Part shown: positions 16,758 to 25,414 of the stretch, piece after piece
Numbering within the stretch: position 1 is the stretch's first letter
How the letters are laid out: every line of letters begins with the position of its first letter
NCBI GenBank assembly: GCA_031265435.1
Contig: JAISCR010000104.1
Location: forward strand, 1 to 64,000
Direction: 5' to 3'
From: Treponema sp.
Lineage (GTDB): Bacteria > Spirochaetota > Spirochaetia > Treponematales > Breznakiellaceae
Length of the DNA stretch: 64,000 nucleotides
Program-made: the position numbers and the translations under genes
Notes under the pieces: model-generated
The model's input: only the letters and a program-made list of their open reading frames with translations
Told to the model about the DNA's origin: nothing
Database searches by the model: none

Positions 16758-17663
16758 CTATTCCTTCACGCCGCCCACATTGAGGCCTACCACAAAGTAG
16801 CGCTGCATGAAGGGGTAAACCACGAGAATGGGGAGGGCGGCTACAACGGTTACCGCGGCGCGGATGCTCACCGGGGTTACCATGCCGGCGGTACTCTGCA
16901 TGGACATGGAACCCACGTCTCCCGCGCTCTTCGCCTGGCTCTGGCTGGACTGGATATACTCCATCAGTTTGTACTGAAGCGTATGGAGCCTTGACTCGCC
17001 TGAGTTGTAGATGAGGGTATCGAACCACGCGTTCCAGGAATCCACCGCCACGAAGAGGGCGATTGTCGCCAGTACCGGCAGGCACAGGGGCAGAATGATG
17101 CGGATGAAGATCGGGAAGTCCCCGCAGCCGTCTATCTTGGCGGATTCGATGATGCTTTCAGGAAGGCTTTTCATGTAGGTGCGGATCACCACAAAGTTAA
17201 AGGCATTAACGATGCCCGGCACAATGTACACAAAAAAACTGTTGGTAAGGTGGAGGCTTCTCATAAGAAAATAATTCGGAATGAGTCCCGCGTTTACGTA
17301 CATTGACAGAATAAGTACCATGGTAAAGGGTTTGCGGAGCACAAATTCCCTGCGGGAAAGGACAAAGGCTACCATTGATGTAAAAAATACATTTACAACA
17401 GTGTTTATCACTGTCCGCGCTACGGAAATAAAGAACGCGTTATAAATAGTACCGGTGGCAAAAACAATCCTGTAATTCTGCAGGGAAAATTTACGGGGCC
17501 AGAATGTAATGCCGCCCCGGAGGGTATCGGTTGCCTGATTCAGGGAAACCACAATGGTGTTCCAGAAAGGATAGAGGGTACATACGATAATCAAAACCAT
17601 AACAAAGGTATTTATAGTTTGAAAAACAGTATTTTCTATTTTGGATAATGTCCGGACTTTCAT
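16758..17663 (-). CDS. Carbohydrate ABC transporter permease, LplC/YtcP type
   Basis: 301 residues, six predicted transmembrane helices. The ABC permease EAA loop reads ESAKIDGCGDFPIFIRIILPLCLP. The C-terminus ends in PFMQRYFVVGLNVGGVKE, the conserved ending of LplC-like proteins ('G...GavKG'). Its ATG shares one base with the stop codon of the preceding permease, so the two are coupled. It forms the membrane channel with the permease at 17663. No ATPase is encoded nearby, so a shared MsmX-like ATPase elsewhere is expected. Confidence 0.9.
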   Translation of the reverse strand: MKVRTLSKIENTVFQTINTFVMVLIIVCTLYPFWNTIVVSLNQATDTLRGGITFWPRKFSLQNYRIVFATGTIYNAFFISVARTVINTVVNVFFTSMVAFVLSRREFVLRKPFTMVLILSMYVNAGLIPNYFLMRSLHLTNSFFVYIVPGIVNAFNFVVIRTYMKSLPESIIESAKIDGCGDFPIFIRIILPLCLPVLATIALFVAVDSWNAWFDTLIYNSGESRLHTLQYKLMEYIQSSQSQAKSAGDVGSMSMQSTAGMVTPVSIRAAVTVVAALPILVVYPFMQRYFVVGLNVGGVKE

Positions 17664-18613
17664 TATATCAAACGCTCCTCTCCGGCCCGCCTTGCGATCC
17701 AGTTGGCAATAAAAATCAGGGTAACATTGACCAGGTTCTTGAACATCCCCGCGGCGGTAGCCAGGGAGAAGTTGTTATTGCGGAAACCGAAGACCAGTAC
17801 AAAGACATCAATGGTGTCGGACACATCCTGGATAAGCCCGTTCCGCAGGAGATACTGGAGTTCAAAACCGGCGTTCATAATATTGCCGATGCTCATAATC
17901 ATCATGATGATGATGGTAGGCTTTATTCCCGGCAGGGTGATATGCCACATCTTGTGGTAACGGTTACAGCCGTCGATCTCGGCGGCTTCGTAAAGGGTAG
18001 GATCGATACCCACAATGGCCGCCAGGTATATAATCGTATTCCAGCCCACCTCTTTCCATACATAGGTGGCGCCCACGATACCCCAGAAGTATTTGGGGAT
18101 GCCCAGCCATAGCAGGGGTTCCTTGATAAGGCGCAGAGCCATGAGGACTTCGTTGATCGCCCCCGAATCCGGGGATAACATATTGGATACGAGGCCCGTT
18201 ACAATGACCCAGGAAAGAAAGTGGGGAAGGTACGAGATGGTCTGAACGACCCGTTTGAAAAATACCTTTCTTAGTTCGTTGAGGAGCAGGGCAAAGGAGA
18301 TGGCCGTAATATAACCCAATGTCATGTTGATAAGGCTCATGCACACCGAGTTACGGATGGTTCGCAGGAATACCTGATCCCGGAAAAGGAAGATGAACCA
18401 GCGGAAGCCTGCCCATTCCTGATTGAAGAAGGTTCGGGCGGGCCTGAAATTCTGGAACGCCATTGTCCAGCCCCAGAGGGGAATGTAAGAAAAAAGAATG
18501 ACATAAAGGACAAGGGGCAGGGACATGAAGACAAGCTGCCTTTGGAGAACCAGTTTCCGGAAAAAAGTTTTCTCCCCGTGTATCTGTTTCTCCGCAGCCT
18601 TCATCATGTCCAC
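17663..18613 (-). CDS. Carbohydrate ABC transporter permease, LplB type
   Basis: 316 residues, six predicted transmembrane helices. FQNFRPARTFFNQEWAGFRWF is the LplB-type periplasmic signature (compare 'F.ny.p..gi..s.WvGl.nF'), and the EAA loop is YEAAEIDGCNRYHKMWHITLPGI. The gene lies between the binding protein and the LplC-like permease in one minus-strand operon. This type of importer takes up oligosaccharides such as those released from polymers. Confidence 0.9.
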   Translation of the reverse strand: MDMMKAAEKQIHGEKTFFRKLVLQRQLVFMSLPLVLYVILFSYIPLWGWTMAFQNFRPARTFFNQEWAGFRWFIFLFRDQVFLRTIRNSVCMSLINMTLGYITAISFALLLNELRKVFFKRVVQTISYLPHFLSWVIVTGLVSNMLSPDSGAINEVLMALRLIKEPLLWLGIPKYFWGIVGATYVWKEVGWNTIIYLAAIVGIDPTLYEAAEIDGCNRYHKMWHITLPGIKPTIIIMMIMSIGNIMNAGFELQYLLRNGLIQDVSDTIDVFVLVFGFRNNNFSLATAAGMFKNLVNVTLIFIANWIARRAGEERLI

Positions 18614-18641
18614 ACCCCTTTTAACAGGTTTTATATTTAGA

Positions 18642-18673
18642 GTCTGTCTATAATAGACACATTATGGACAGAC
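18642..18673. promoter_or_regulatory. Stem-loop between binding-protein gene and permease genes
   Basis: GTCTGTC (18642-18648) pairs perfectly with GACAGAC (18667-18673); within it lies a second perfect 13-nt palindrome (18646-18658). It starts directly after the binding-protein stop codon on the minus strand, a usual place for differential-expression hairpins. The same 14-nt core recurs at 30167-30180 on the other strand. Confidence 0.5.
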
Positions 18674-18674
18674 G

Positions 18675-20330
18675 CTATTTACCGCCCCAGTCCTTGATCC
18701 GCTGGTTGAGCTGACTCTGCATATAGGCCTCGTACTGGGCCATGCCGTCGGCCTTCATCTGGTTCACATACGCGGCCCACTGGGTTTCAAACTGAGCGGG
18801 CGCGCAGGTGATCACCTGAGGCAGCATCTTCTTCATGGTTTCGGTAGCCTTCGCCATGGCCATCTGGGCTTCCGATCCATCGGGAGGATTGGGCATGCTC
18901 CAGGTGGGGAACCACAGGGTGTTGGGCGAAGGATTCTTGTCCATCAGTTCGTTGGCGCTGTTTACGCCATACGCGGCAAAGAGTTCCTTGTCTTCGGGCC
19001 TCAGCATCGCTTCCCTTTCGGGATAGTACCAGGAAAGGTCGGTGGGATACCCGTCTTTGAAGGAGCCTTCCCACTTGGGGAACACATCCCGCATCAGGAG
19101 ATTGGTGTTGGCAACCTGCCACGCATCGTTCTCCCAGTTGGCCCGCTGTTCCGCGGTTCTGTAGGGCTTCCTGCCTGAATCGTACTGCCAGTCCTGGCCT
19201 TCGATGCCCCAGCTTGCGGTGCGCTGGAATTCTTCACTCATATACGCGTTGATAAAGCGCATGATACGGGCGGGATCTTTTGCCTTGATGCTGATGCCGC
19301 CGCCGCGTCCCAGGTTGGGAATGGGGAGGTTCCGGTAGCGGGGCTTAATGCTCTTGTCGAATACAATGGGCAGACCCGCAAAGCTGCGATTGTAACGTCC
19401 CGTATCCCGCAGGGCATAATCGGCCTGGTTGAACTGCCAGTACTGGTCATGCATGCCGAGCACCCGGCCGGAAGAGAGTTTTGCCAGATACTGATCGTAG
19501 TTATCCACGAAGGCCGTCCTGTCGATATAACCCTGGGCATTGAGTTCGTTGAGTTTCCTGAACCAGCGTTTGGAAAGATCCTGGGTAAAGAAGTTTTCAT
19601 ACTTGTAGGTTCTGGGATCGACCGTGCCGTTCCCCTCGTTGGGGTAACCTGCCAGGAAGTTCGGAGGATTCCAGAGGCAGAAGGCATGCCAGTCGTAGGT
19701 AAGGATGGTGAAGGGGATGGTTGCCGCTCCGTCAATGGTGGGATGTCTCTTCGCGTAGTTAATGAGAAGATCGAAATACTCATCCATGGTAGTAATTGTG
19801 GGATACCCGGCTTCCTTGAGGACTTCTTTCTGCACCCAGAGCGCGGAATCGTTGTAAATCGGCTGTTGATACTGACCGTGAACGATACCGTAGTTGATCA
19901 GATAGTAGATGTGACCATCGCTAGGCCATTTAGCCTTTTCCCAGTTGCCGGAATCCTTGAGGTGCCATTCGACATTGGGGGCTTCCTTTACTATGAGGTC
20001 TTCAAGGGGAATCATGGCGCCCGCGTCGATGAAGGCCGTTTCATTAAGTTCAATGATATCCGGATAATCGCCGGAAGCGATCATGACGCCCCGTTTCTGA
20101 TCCCGGTCGCCGACCAGAATGTCCCATTTGATGGTGACATTGAGCTTTTCCTTCATCAGCCTGAAGAATTTGTTGTCCGCCGGGGGCTGCTGCCGCTGGG
20201 CCTGGGTGAATACCGAAATTTCAATCGGGTAATTGGGATCGCTTGAGGCTGCCCTCTGATCGTTTCTGCCGCCGGCAAAGGCCAATGCGGCAAGACAGAG
20301 GAGCGTCAACACGACAATGATTTTCTTCAT
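18675..20330 (-). CDS. Extracellular solute-binding protein, LplA type
   Basis: 551 residues with a signal peptide (residues 1-19, cleavage near AFA-GG) and the large LplA-like binding fold. The WYYPEREAMLRPEDKEL and KDPARIMRFINAYMSEEFQRTASWGIEG segments are typical of this long class of oligosaccharide-binding proteins. ATG 20330 is preceded by CAGGAGGAAACTT; the frame's earlier start has no binding site. It lies downstream of the sensor kinase gene on the same strand, with 150 bp between them, and begins the importer operon. Confidence 0.88.
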   Translation of the reverse strand: MKKIIVVLTLLCLAALAFAGGRNDQRAASSDPNYPIEISVFTQAQRQQPPADNKFFRLMKEKLNVTIKWDILVGDRDQKRGVMIASGDYPDIIELNETAFIDAGAMIPLEDLIVKEAPNVEWHLKDSGNWEKAKWPSDGHIYYLINYGIVHGQYQQPIYNDSALWVQKEVLKEAGYPTITTMDEYFDLLINYAKRHPTIDGAATIPFTILTYDWHAFCLWNPPNFLAGYPNEGNGTVDPRTYKYENFFTQDLSKRWFRKLNELNAQGYIDRTAFVDNYDQYLAKLSSGRVLGMHDQYWQFNQADYALRDTGRYNRSFAGLPIVFDKSIKPRYRNLPIPNLGRGGGISIKAKDPARIMRFINAYMSEEFQRTASWGIEGQDWQYDSGRKPYRTAEQRANWENDAWQVANTNLLMRDVFPKWEGSFKDGYPTDLSWYYPEREAMLRPEDKELFAAYGVNSANELMDKNPSPNTLWFPTWSMPNPPDGSEAQMAMAKATETMKKMLPQVITCAPAQFETQWAAYVNQMKADGMAQYEAYMQSQLNQRIKDWGGK

Positions 20331-20480
20331 AAGTTTCCTCCTGTAGAAATAGAAAAATAATTTTCGGCATCTTATGAACACTCAAAAGACACCCGAACCT
20401 AATTTTATCATGGGCTTTGACGGGAAGGTATCAGGCGTTTTCCCTATTAAGTGCCTGTCCGCAAAGCCGGTTACTTTACT

Positions 20481-22583
20481 TCAGTTTTTGGGCCCGGCAA
20501 ACATAAGCGCAAGGGGCATGGTAATTTCCACTGCCGTGGAACCCTTCCGGGAACGGAGACGGTATTCGGCTCCCAACTGGTGGGCTCTGTATTCCATTGA
20601 ACGGAGCCCCAGGCCTTCCCGGCCGCGCCTATGCCCTTTGCCCATTCCTTTGCCGTTGTCCCTCACCTGGAGAAGCAGAAAAGAATCTTCGGCGGACAGC
20701 TTTACCCGGACAAGTTCCGCTCCCGAATGTTTCAGCACATTCTGCAGGGCCTCCTGGATGATCCGGTAGATGTTAATCTCCTGGTTGCGGTTCAGGGGGA
20801 GAGGATCGGGCGCATCCCATGAAAGGCTGCAGCGCAGAGCTCCCTCCCGGCTGATGCTGTCGCAGAGCCCCGCAACGGCCTCCCGAAGCCCGAAGGCGTC
20901 CAGATCCATGGGAAAAGAATCGTGGGCATAACGGCGTGTACGGATCAGGGTTTCATCAATAAGTTCCGACAGTTCGGGCAGAAAAACCCCCGGCGCGTCC
21001 TGAGCGGCAAGGCTCTTGCAGAACATGGAAATTCCGGCCAGCCGCTGACAGATATCGTCATGGAGGTCGGCGCTGAAACGCCGCCGTTCAAGGTCGCTGA
21101 TCCTGAGAACCTCGGCCTCCACCGCGATACGGCGTTCCCCCTCTTCCTTGAGTTTCCGGTTTACCTCAAGAAGATCCTTTGTGCGGTAGGCCACTTCCTG
21201 TTCAAGCCTGCGGGAACGTTCCTTTTCATCATCCAGTAAACGGAGCCGTTTTACCGTATTGGCAATAAAAACAGCTCCGCCGGACATCTGGGGATACACC
21301 TGATCGGGAGCCTCGTAAAGGACAAAACCCAGGTACTCGTTCCCGGAGCGGAGATGAAAAAGACAGAGATCCTGAAACTCTTCTTTGGCTTTTAATTTTC
21401 TGAAAAAGAAGCCTGTATCCATAGCCGGAGGATTTTCCGCAAAAGAGAGATCCCTGCCCCCGGATCGCTCAAAAACCAGGTATCCTGTTTCGCCGGTGTT
21501 TTCCAGGGCATCGCCGTAGAGAATAAAGTAGAAACTCCGCACATGAAGGTTGGTTAAAAAACTCTGCAGATAGGGAATCATGACGGGAAGAGAATCGATA
21601 AGGGCCAGATTGTGTCCCAGGGAATTCACATTGAGTGAATAAATTTCCGATTTGATGATGTCATAGGGAGCGGCGCTCATGCTCATGTCCGGCAGAATTC
21701 TTTCCGTGCCCCCGCTTGCGTCTTCGGGCCTTTCCGGGCATCCGCAGGAAGAACGCAGTATCAGTGTCGATTCAACATAGATGATCCCGGGCACGGCAAT
21801 TCCCCGTATAAGATCCCGGATGGCGCGGACGGCCATGCGGCCCTGTTCCGAAAGAGGCTGACGTACCGTGGTAAGGGGAGGATTCACCAGCCGGGCCTGA
21901 CTTATATCATCAAAACCCGTTACCGGACAGTTCCGCCACCGGGGATCGGACAGGCTCTGCAGCAGTTCCTGAATACCGATGGCAATATTGTCGCTTCCGG
22001 CAACAATGCAATCCGGCCTTTCAGGATGAAGGGCAATGTGATTCCGCATTATTTCCATACCGGAAAGCTCATTGAAGATACCGCTGTATACCCTTCCCCG
22101 GAGCCCCGGAAAGGCCCGTTCCCCGTCCTTAATCGCCTTCCGGAACACATCTTCCCGGACAACGTTATCCTGATGCTTTGCCGGGCCTCCCACATAGATA
22201 AAATCCCGATAGCCGTGGGTCATGATAAGGTGTTCCATGAGGAGTTCCATGGATTCCCTGTTCTTGACAATAATTGAATGATAATCGAAGAGCCGCATAC
22301 CGATGGAGACAAAGGGAACTTGGGAGGCCATGGCCTTTAGTTCCGAAGGAATAGCAATTTCACTCTCGTCGGTAAAAACCGAAGAGAGGAGGAGTATGCC
22401 GTCTGTGGCAATGAGTTTCCAGGTGGGAATGGTTCCCGCGCCGGATGCGCTCTTCCCGTTCAGCGCTTCACCCTGAACGGAGAGCAGGCCGATACCCAGT
22501 TTGCGGGCCTCTTCCCGCACCCCCCGGTACACCGAAAGCTGGTACTCCCCATCCAGGTTGTTAAGGAACAGGGCTATACGCAT
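20481..22583 (-). CDS. Soluble histidine kinase with N-terminal LacI-type ligand-binding domain
   Basis: 700 residues, no transmembrane segment and no helix-turn-helix. Residues 1-285 form a LacI/XylR-type periplasmic-binding-like domain: MTHGYRDFIYVGG (about 121-133), GSDNIAIGIQELL (196-208), and FDDISQARLVNPPLTTVRQP ending in SSCGCPE (278-284). Residues about 300-445 are an uncharacterised middle domain, then a coiled coil (450-500), a HisKA_3 dimerisation helix with the phospho-accepting His508 in ADLHDDICQRL, and an HATPase domain (N-box about 604-620, DNGKGM 642-647, GLGLRSM). The kinase would sense a cytoplasmic sugar. Its probable partner is the divergently encoded NarL-type regulator 34 bp away, and the probable target is the downstream lpl-type importer. 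Confidence 0.88.
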   Translation of the reverse strand: MRIALFLNNLDGEYQLSVYRGVREEARKLGIGLLSVQGEALNGKSASGAGTIPTWKLIATDGILLLSSVFTDESEIAIPSELKAMASQVPFVSIGMRLFDYHSIIVKNRESMELLMEHLIMTHGYRDFIYVGGPAKHQDNVVREDVFRKAIKDGERAFPGLRGRVYSGIFNELSGMEIMRNHIALHPERPDCIVAGSDNIAIGIQELLQSLSDPRWRNCPVTGFDDISQARLVNPPLTTVRQPLSEQGRMAVRAIRDLIRGIAVPGIIYVESTLILRSSCGCPERPEDASGGTERILPDMSMSAAPYDIIKSEIYSLNVNSLGHNLALIDSLPVMIPYLQSFLTNLHVRSFYFILYGDALENTGETGYLVFERSGGRDLSFAENPPAMDTGFFFRKLKAKEEFQDLCLFHLRSGNEYLGFVLYEAPDQVYPQMSGGAVFIANTVKRLRLLDDEKERSRRLEQEVAYRTKDLLEVNRKLKEEGERRIAVEAEVLRISDLERRRFSADLHDDICQRLAGISMFCKSLAAQDAPGVFLPELSELIDETLIRTRRYAHDSFPMDLDAFGLREAVAGLCDSISREGALRCSLSWDAPDPLPLNRNQEINIYRIIQEALQNVLKHSGAELVRVKLSAEDSFLLLQVRDNGKGMGKGHRRGREGLGLRSMEYRAHQLGAEYRLRSRKGSTAVEITMPLALMFAGPKN

Positions 22584-22617
22584 TTACCTTTAACACCATA
22601 CATAGGGAAATTATACT

Positions 22618-23295
22618 ATGGTTAAACGGTTTTTGCCAAAGTATAATGAATCCATGCCTGTGGCAAAAGTCATGATCGTAGAGGATCATCCGCTCTTTAG
22701 TAAGGGTTTAAGTTCTCTTATCACCAGCCGGGGATCTTATTCCGTGGTGGGAGAGGCAAAGGACTCCGCGGAGGCCTTCAAGCTTGCCGGAGAGGAACAG
22801 CCGGATCTCGCCATTGTGGATCTCAACCTGGGAGACGAAGACGGCCTGGATCTGCTCAAAGAGCTGCACAGCCGCTTTCCGGGGATTGCGGTGCTGGTGC
22901 TTTCCATGCACGACGAACGTTACTATGCCGAACGTGTGCTCAATGCCGGCGGGCGGGGCTACATCATGAAGGCCGAAGCGGGCAATAAAGTTATGGAGGC
23001 AATTGAAACGGTTCTGGGGGGAGAGATCTACCTCAGCAAGGCCGAACAGGAGCGGCTTTCGGAATGCCTGGAGCCCGGAGGCCCCTTTGCCTCTGTAGAA
23101 AAACTTTCCGACCGGCAGCTCCAGATATTCAACCTCCTTGGGAAAGGGCTGGGTACGGTGGAGATTGCGGCAAAACTCACTCTGAGCACAAAAACCATCG
23201 ACACCCACAAAGAGCACATCAAGATCAAACTCCACTGCAACACCACCCAGGAACTCAGGCAGCTTGCCATCGAGTGGGTCAACCGTCCCGCGTAA
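22618..23295 (+). CDS. NarL/FixJ-family response regulator
   Basis: 225 residues: a receiver domain (phospho-acceptor Asp68 in LAIVDLNLGDEDG, acidic pocket VEDH) and a LuxR-type helix-turn-helix (about 161-215, KLSDRQLQIFNLLGKGLGTVEIAAKL). The ATG at 22618 has AGGGA 9 bp upstream. A second in-frame ATG at 22654 starts directly at the conserved receiver but has only a TATAAT-like sequence before it, so the start is uncertain by 12 codons. Divergent from the LacI-domain kinase, 34 bp apart, so promoters overlap and the pair is almost certainly one two-component system. Confidence 0.9.
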   Translation: MVKRFLPKYNESMPVAKVMIVEDHPLFSKGLSSLITSRGSYSVVGEAKDSAEAFKLAGEEQPDLAIVDLNLGDEDGLDLLKELHSRFPGIAVLVLSMHDERYYAERVLNAGGRGYIMKAEAGNKVMEAIETVLGGEIYLSKAEQERLSECLEPGGPFASVEKLSDRQLQIFNLLGKGLGTVEIAAKLTLSTKTIDTHKEHIKIKLHCNTTQELRQLAIEWVNRPA

Positions 23296-23347
23296 AACGC
23301 TTTCCGGAATTTGCGTATATGAACATCAGAAAGCCGGCGGCCTCTTT

Positions 23348-25132
23348 CTACAGATCCAGATCCTTGGCTTCGACCTTCTTTTGCACATAGTCCGCAAAGT
23401 CCGCGATCTTCATGGGCTCAAGCTGCCTTCCGTCCCTCAGCCGGATTGAAACCGTGCCTTCGTCCATCTCCCGCTGACCTGCCACCAGCATGTAGGGGAT
23501 CTTCCGGTTCTGGCAGTTACGGATCTTGGCGTTAAGCCTGTCGTCATCCAGTTCCGTGCTGACCCGCAGATCGCAGCCGCTTTCGCGGGACCTGGCCCTG
23601 AGGCAGTCCGTTATTTTTTTCGCGTAATCGTTGAAGCCTTCGGCCACGGGGATAACCGCTATCTGTTCCGGGGCAATCCATACGGGGAAGGCGCCGCCGA
23701 AGTGTTCGATAAGCACCCCGAAGAAACGCTCAAGACTCCCCAGCAGGGCCCGGTGAACCATGTAGGGGCGTTTGTGCTGACCATCCGCGTCGACAAAGGT
23801 CATGTCGAAGCGTTCAGGCTCGTTGAAGTCGAACTGGATTGTAGTCATCTGCCATTCCCGGCCCAGCGCGTCCTTTATCTTGAGGTCGATCTTGGGCCCG
23901 TAGAACGCGCCGCCGCCTTCGTCGATCTCGTAGGCCAGCCCTTCGGCTTCTACCGCCTTGCGGAGACTCTCCAGGGCGGCATCCCAGCGGCTCTGTTCCC
24001 CCACCGATTCGACGGGCTTGGTCGCAAGATAGGCCTTGATGTCCTTAAAGCCGAAAACCTTCCAAATCCACAGGCTGAAGCGCAGCACTTCAAGAATTTC
24101 AGCTTCCATCTGTTCGGGGGTGCAGAAAATGTGCGCGTCGTCCTGGGTAAAACCCCTCACCCGCAAAAGGCCGTGGAGAACCCCGCTCCGTTCGTAACGA
24201 TAAACCGTACCCAGTTCCGCCCAGCGCAGGGGCAGATCCCTGTAGCTTCGCTGTCTGTTTTTGTAGATCAGAATATGAAAGGGACAGTTCATCGGTTTGA
24301 TGATGTAGTCCTGCTTGTCGATCTCCATGGGGCTGTACATGTTGCTCTTGTAGAAACCCAGGTGCCCGGAAGTTTCCCAGAGCCAACTCTTGCCGATGTG
24401 GGGCGTATAGAGAATTTCGTAGCCGTTACGGTAGTGTTCCCTGCGCCAGAAATCCTCAATGGCTACCCTCATGCGGCCGCCGTTGGGATGCCAGTAGATG
24501 AGCCCCGCTCCGGCTTCCTCGTGGATCGAGTAGAGATCCAGATCTTTACCCAGACGGCGGTGATCCCGTTTCTCAACTTCATCAAGGAAGGCAAGGTATG
24601 CCTTGAGATCCTTGGGATTCTCCCACGCAGTACCGTAGATCCGGGTAAGCATGGGCCGGTTCTCGTCCCCCCGCCAGTAGGCTCCGGCAATGTTCATCAG
24701 GCGGAAGGCCGCGGAGTTGATCTCCCTGGTGTTCGCCACATGCGGGCCGCGGCAGAGATCCGCCCAGAGGCATGTGCCGAGCGAATCCCGGTTTTCGTAC
24801 ACGGTGATGGCTTCCCCCGGGGGAAGCTCGTTGATAAGTTCAGTCTTGAACTCTTCGGAGGCGAAACGCTTCAGGGCCTCCTCCCGGCTCAGTTCTACCC
24901 GCACCAGATCGAGTTTTGAATCGATGAGCTTCTTCATTTCGGCTTCAATGGCGGGGAGATCCTCATTGGCAATGGGCCCGGGGAGGAGAAAATCGTAGTA
25001 AAAACCGTTTTCGATTGAAGGCCCGATGGCTGCCTTCGTACCGGGGAACAGGGTAGTTACCGCCTGAGCCATGACGTGGCTCACCGAGTGGCGGATAAGG
25101 GATAGACGTTCTTCTTTTTGGCTGGCAGACAT
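23348..25132 (-). CDS. thrS: Threonyl-tRNA synthetase, TGS-less
   Basis: 594 residues. The protein begins at the N2 editing domain (HSVSHVMAQAV with the HxxxH pair at 15-19 and the later CRGPHV), continues with the class II catalytic core (MNCPFHI zinc site, RYERSGVLHGLLRVRGFTQDDAHIFC motif 2) and ends with the anticodon-binding domain (RIRLRDGRQLEP region). It lacks the roughly 60-residue N-terminal TGS domain of the 640-residue E. coli type. ATG 25132 was chosen for its GCAGGAGG site; the frame continues upstream without TGS similarity. It charges the tRNA-Thr present at 32353 among others. Confidence 0.95.
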   Translation of the reverse strand: MSASQKEERLSLIRHSVSHVMAQAVTTLFPGTKAAIGPSIENGFYYDFLLPGPIANEDLPAIEAEMKKLIDSKLDLVRVELSREEALKRFASEEFKTELINELPPGEAITVYENRDSLGTCLWADLCRGPHVANTREINSAAFRLMNIAGAYWRGDENRPMLTRIYGTAWENPKDLKAYLAFLDEVEKRDHRRLGKDLDLYSIHEEAGAGLIYWHPNGGRMRVAIEDFWRREHYRNGYEILYTPHIGKSWLWETSGHLGFYKSNMYSPMEIDKQDYIIKPMNCPFHILIYKNRQRSYRDLPLRWAELGTVYRYERSGVLHGLLRVRGFTQDDAHIFCTPEQMEAEILEVLRFSLWIWKVFGFKDIKAYLATKPVESVGEQSRWDAALESLRKAVEAEGLAYEIDEGGGAFYGPKIDLKIKDALGREWQMTTIQFDFNEPERFDMTFVDADGQHKRPYMVHRALLGSLERFFGVLIEHFGGAFPVWIAPEQIAVIPVAEGFNDYAKKITDCLRARSRESGCDLRVSTELDDDRLNAKIRNCQNRKIPYMLVAGQREMDEGTVSIRLRDGRQLEPMKIADFADYVQKKVEAKDLDL

Positions 25133-25233
25133 ACGGTACCTCCTGCTGCACAATTCACACATTGCGGGGACGGATACAGTCTCTTCTTGAAACGGGGTAA
25201 AAAGCCTACTCGTCTCCATACAAGGCTTTCATT

Positions 25234-25262
25234 CACTATGTGCATTTTACCGGTCTTGTCAA
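25234..25262 (-). promoter_or_regulatory. Possible thrS promoter
   Basis: On the minus strand a consensus TTGACA (25257-25262) is followed at 17 bp by ATAGTG (25234-25239), a weak -10 box, about 100 bp upstream of thrS. No T-box leader is seen. Confidence 0.35.
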
Positions 25263-25304
25263 GCTGACGAACAGCCTCATGTCGAACAGCCTCATTCATG
25301 TAGG

Positions 25305-25320
25305 GGTTTTGGAACAGGCT
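25305..25320 (-). repeat. Dispersed short intergenic repeat, copy A
   Basis: Read on the minus strand, these 16 bases (AGCCTGTTCCAAAACC) are identical to 30121-30136 on the plus strand. Nearby, CGAACAGCCTCAT occurs twice in tandem (25268-25280 and 25283-25295). Both lie in the thrS-chemoreceptor intergenic region. Confidence 0.5.
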
Positions 25321-25323
25321 CAA

Positions 25324-25353
25324 TTGACTTATTCATACAATTTGGCACATAAT
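25324..25353 (+). promoter_or_regulatory. Sigma-70-type promoter for the chemoreceptor gene
   Basis: TTGACT (25324-25329) and CATAAT (25348-25353) are separated by 18 bp, about 60 bp upstream of the chemoreceptor ATG. Confidence 0.5.
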
Positions 25354-25414
25354 GAATTTATCGAGATTTGTGGGCATCCTGAGGGTTTATGAAAAACAAT
25401 GAGGAAGGCGCTGT

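Noticed and set aside
23702-24919. Plus-strand open frame of 405 codons antisense to thrS
   Set aside because: Shadow of thrS, no protein similarity seen and no ribosome binding site.
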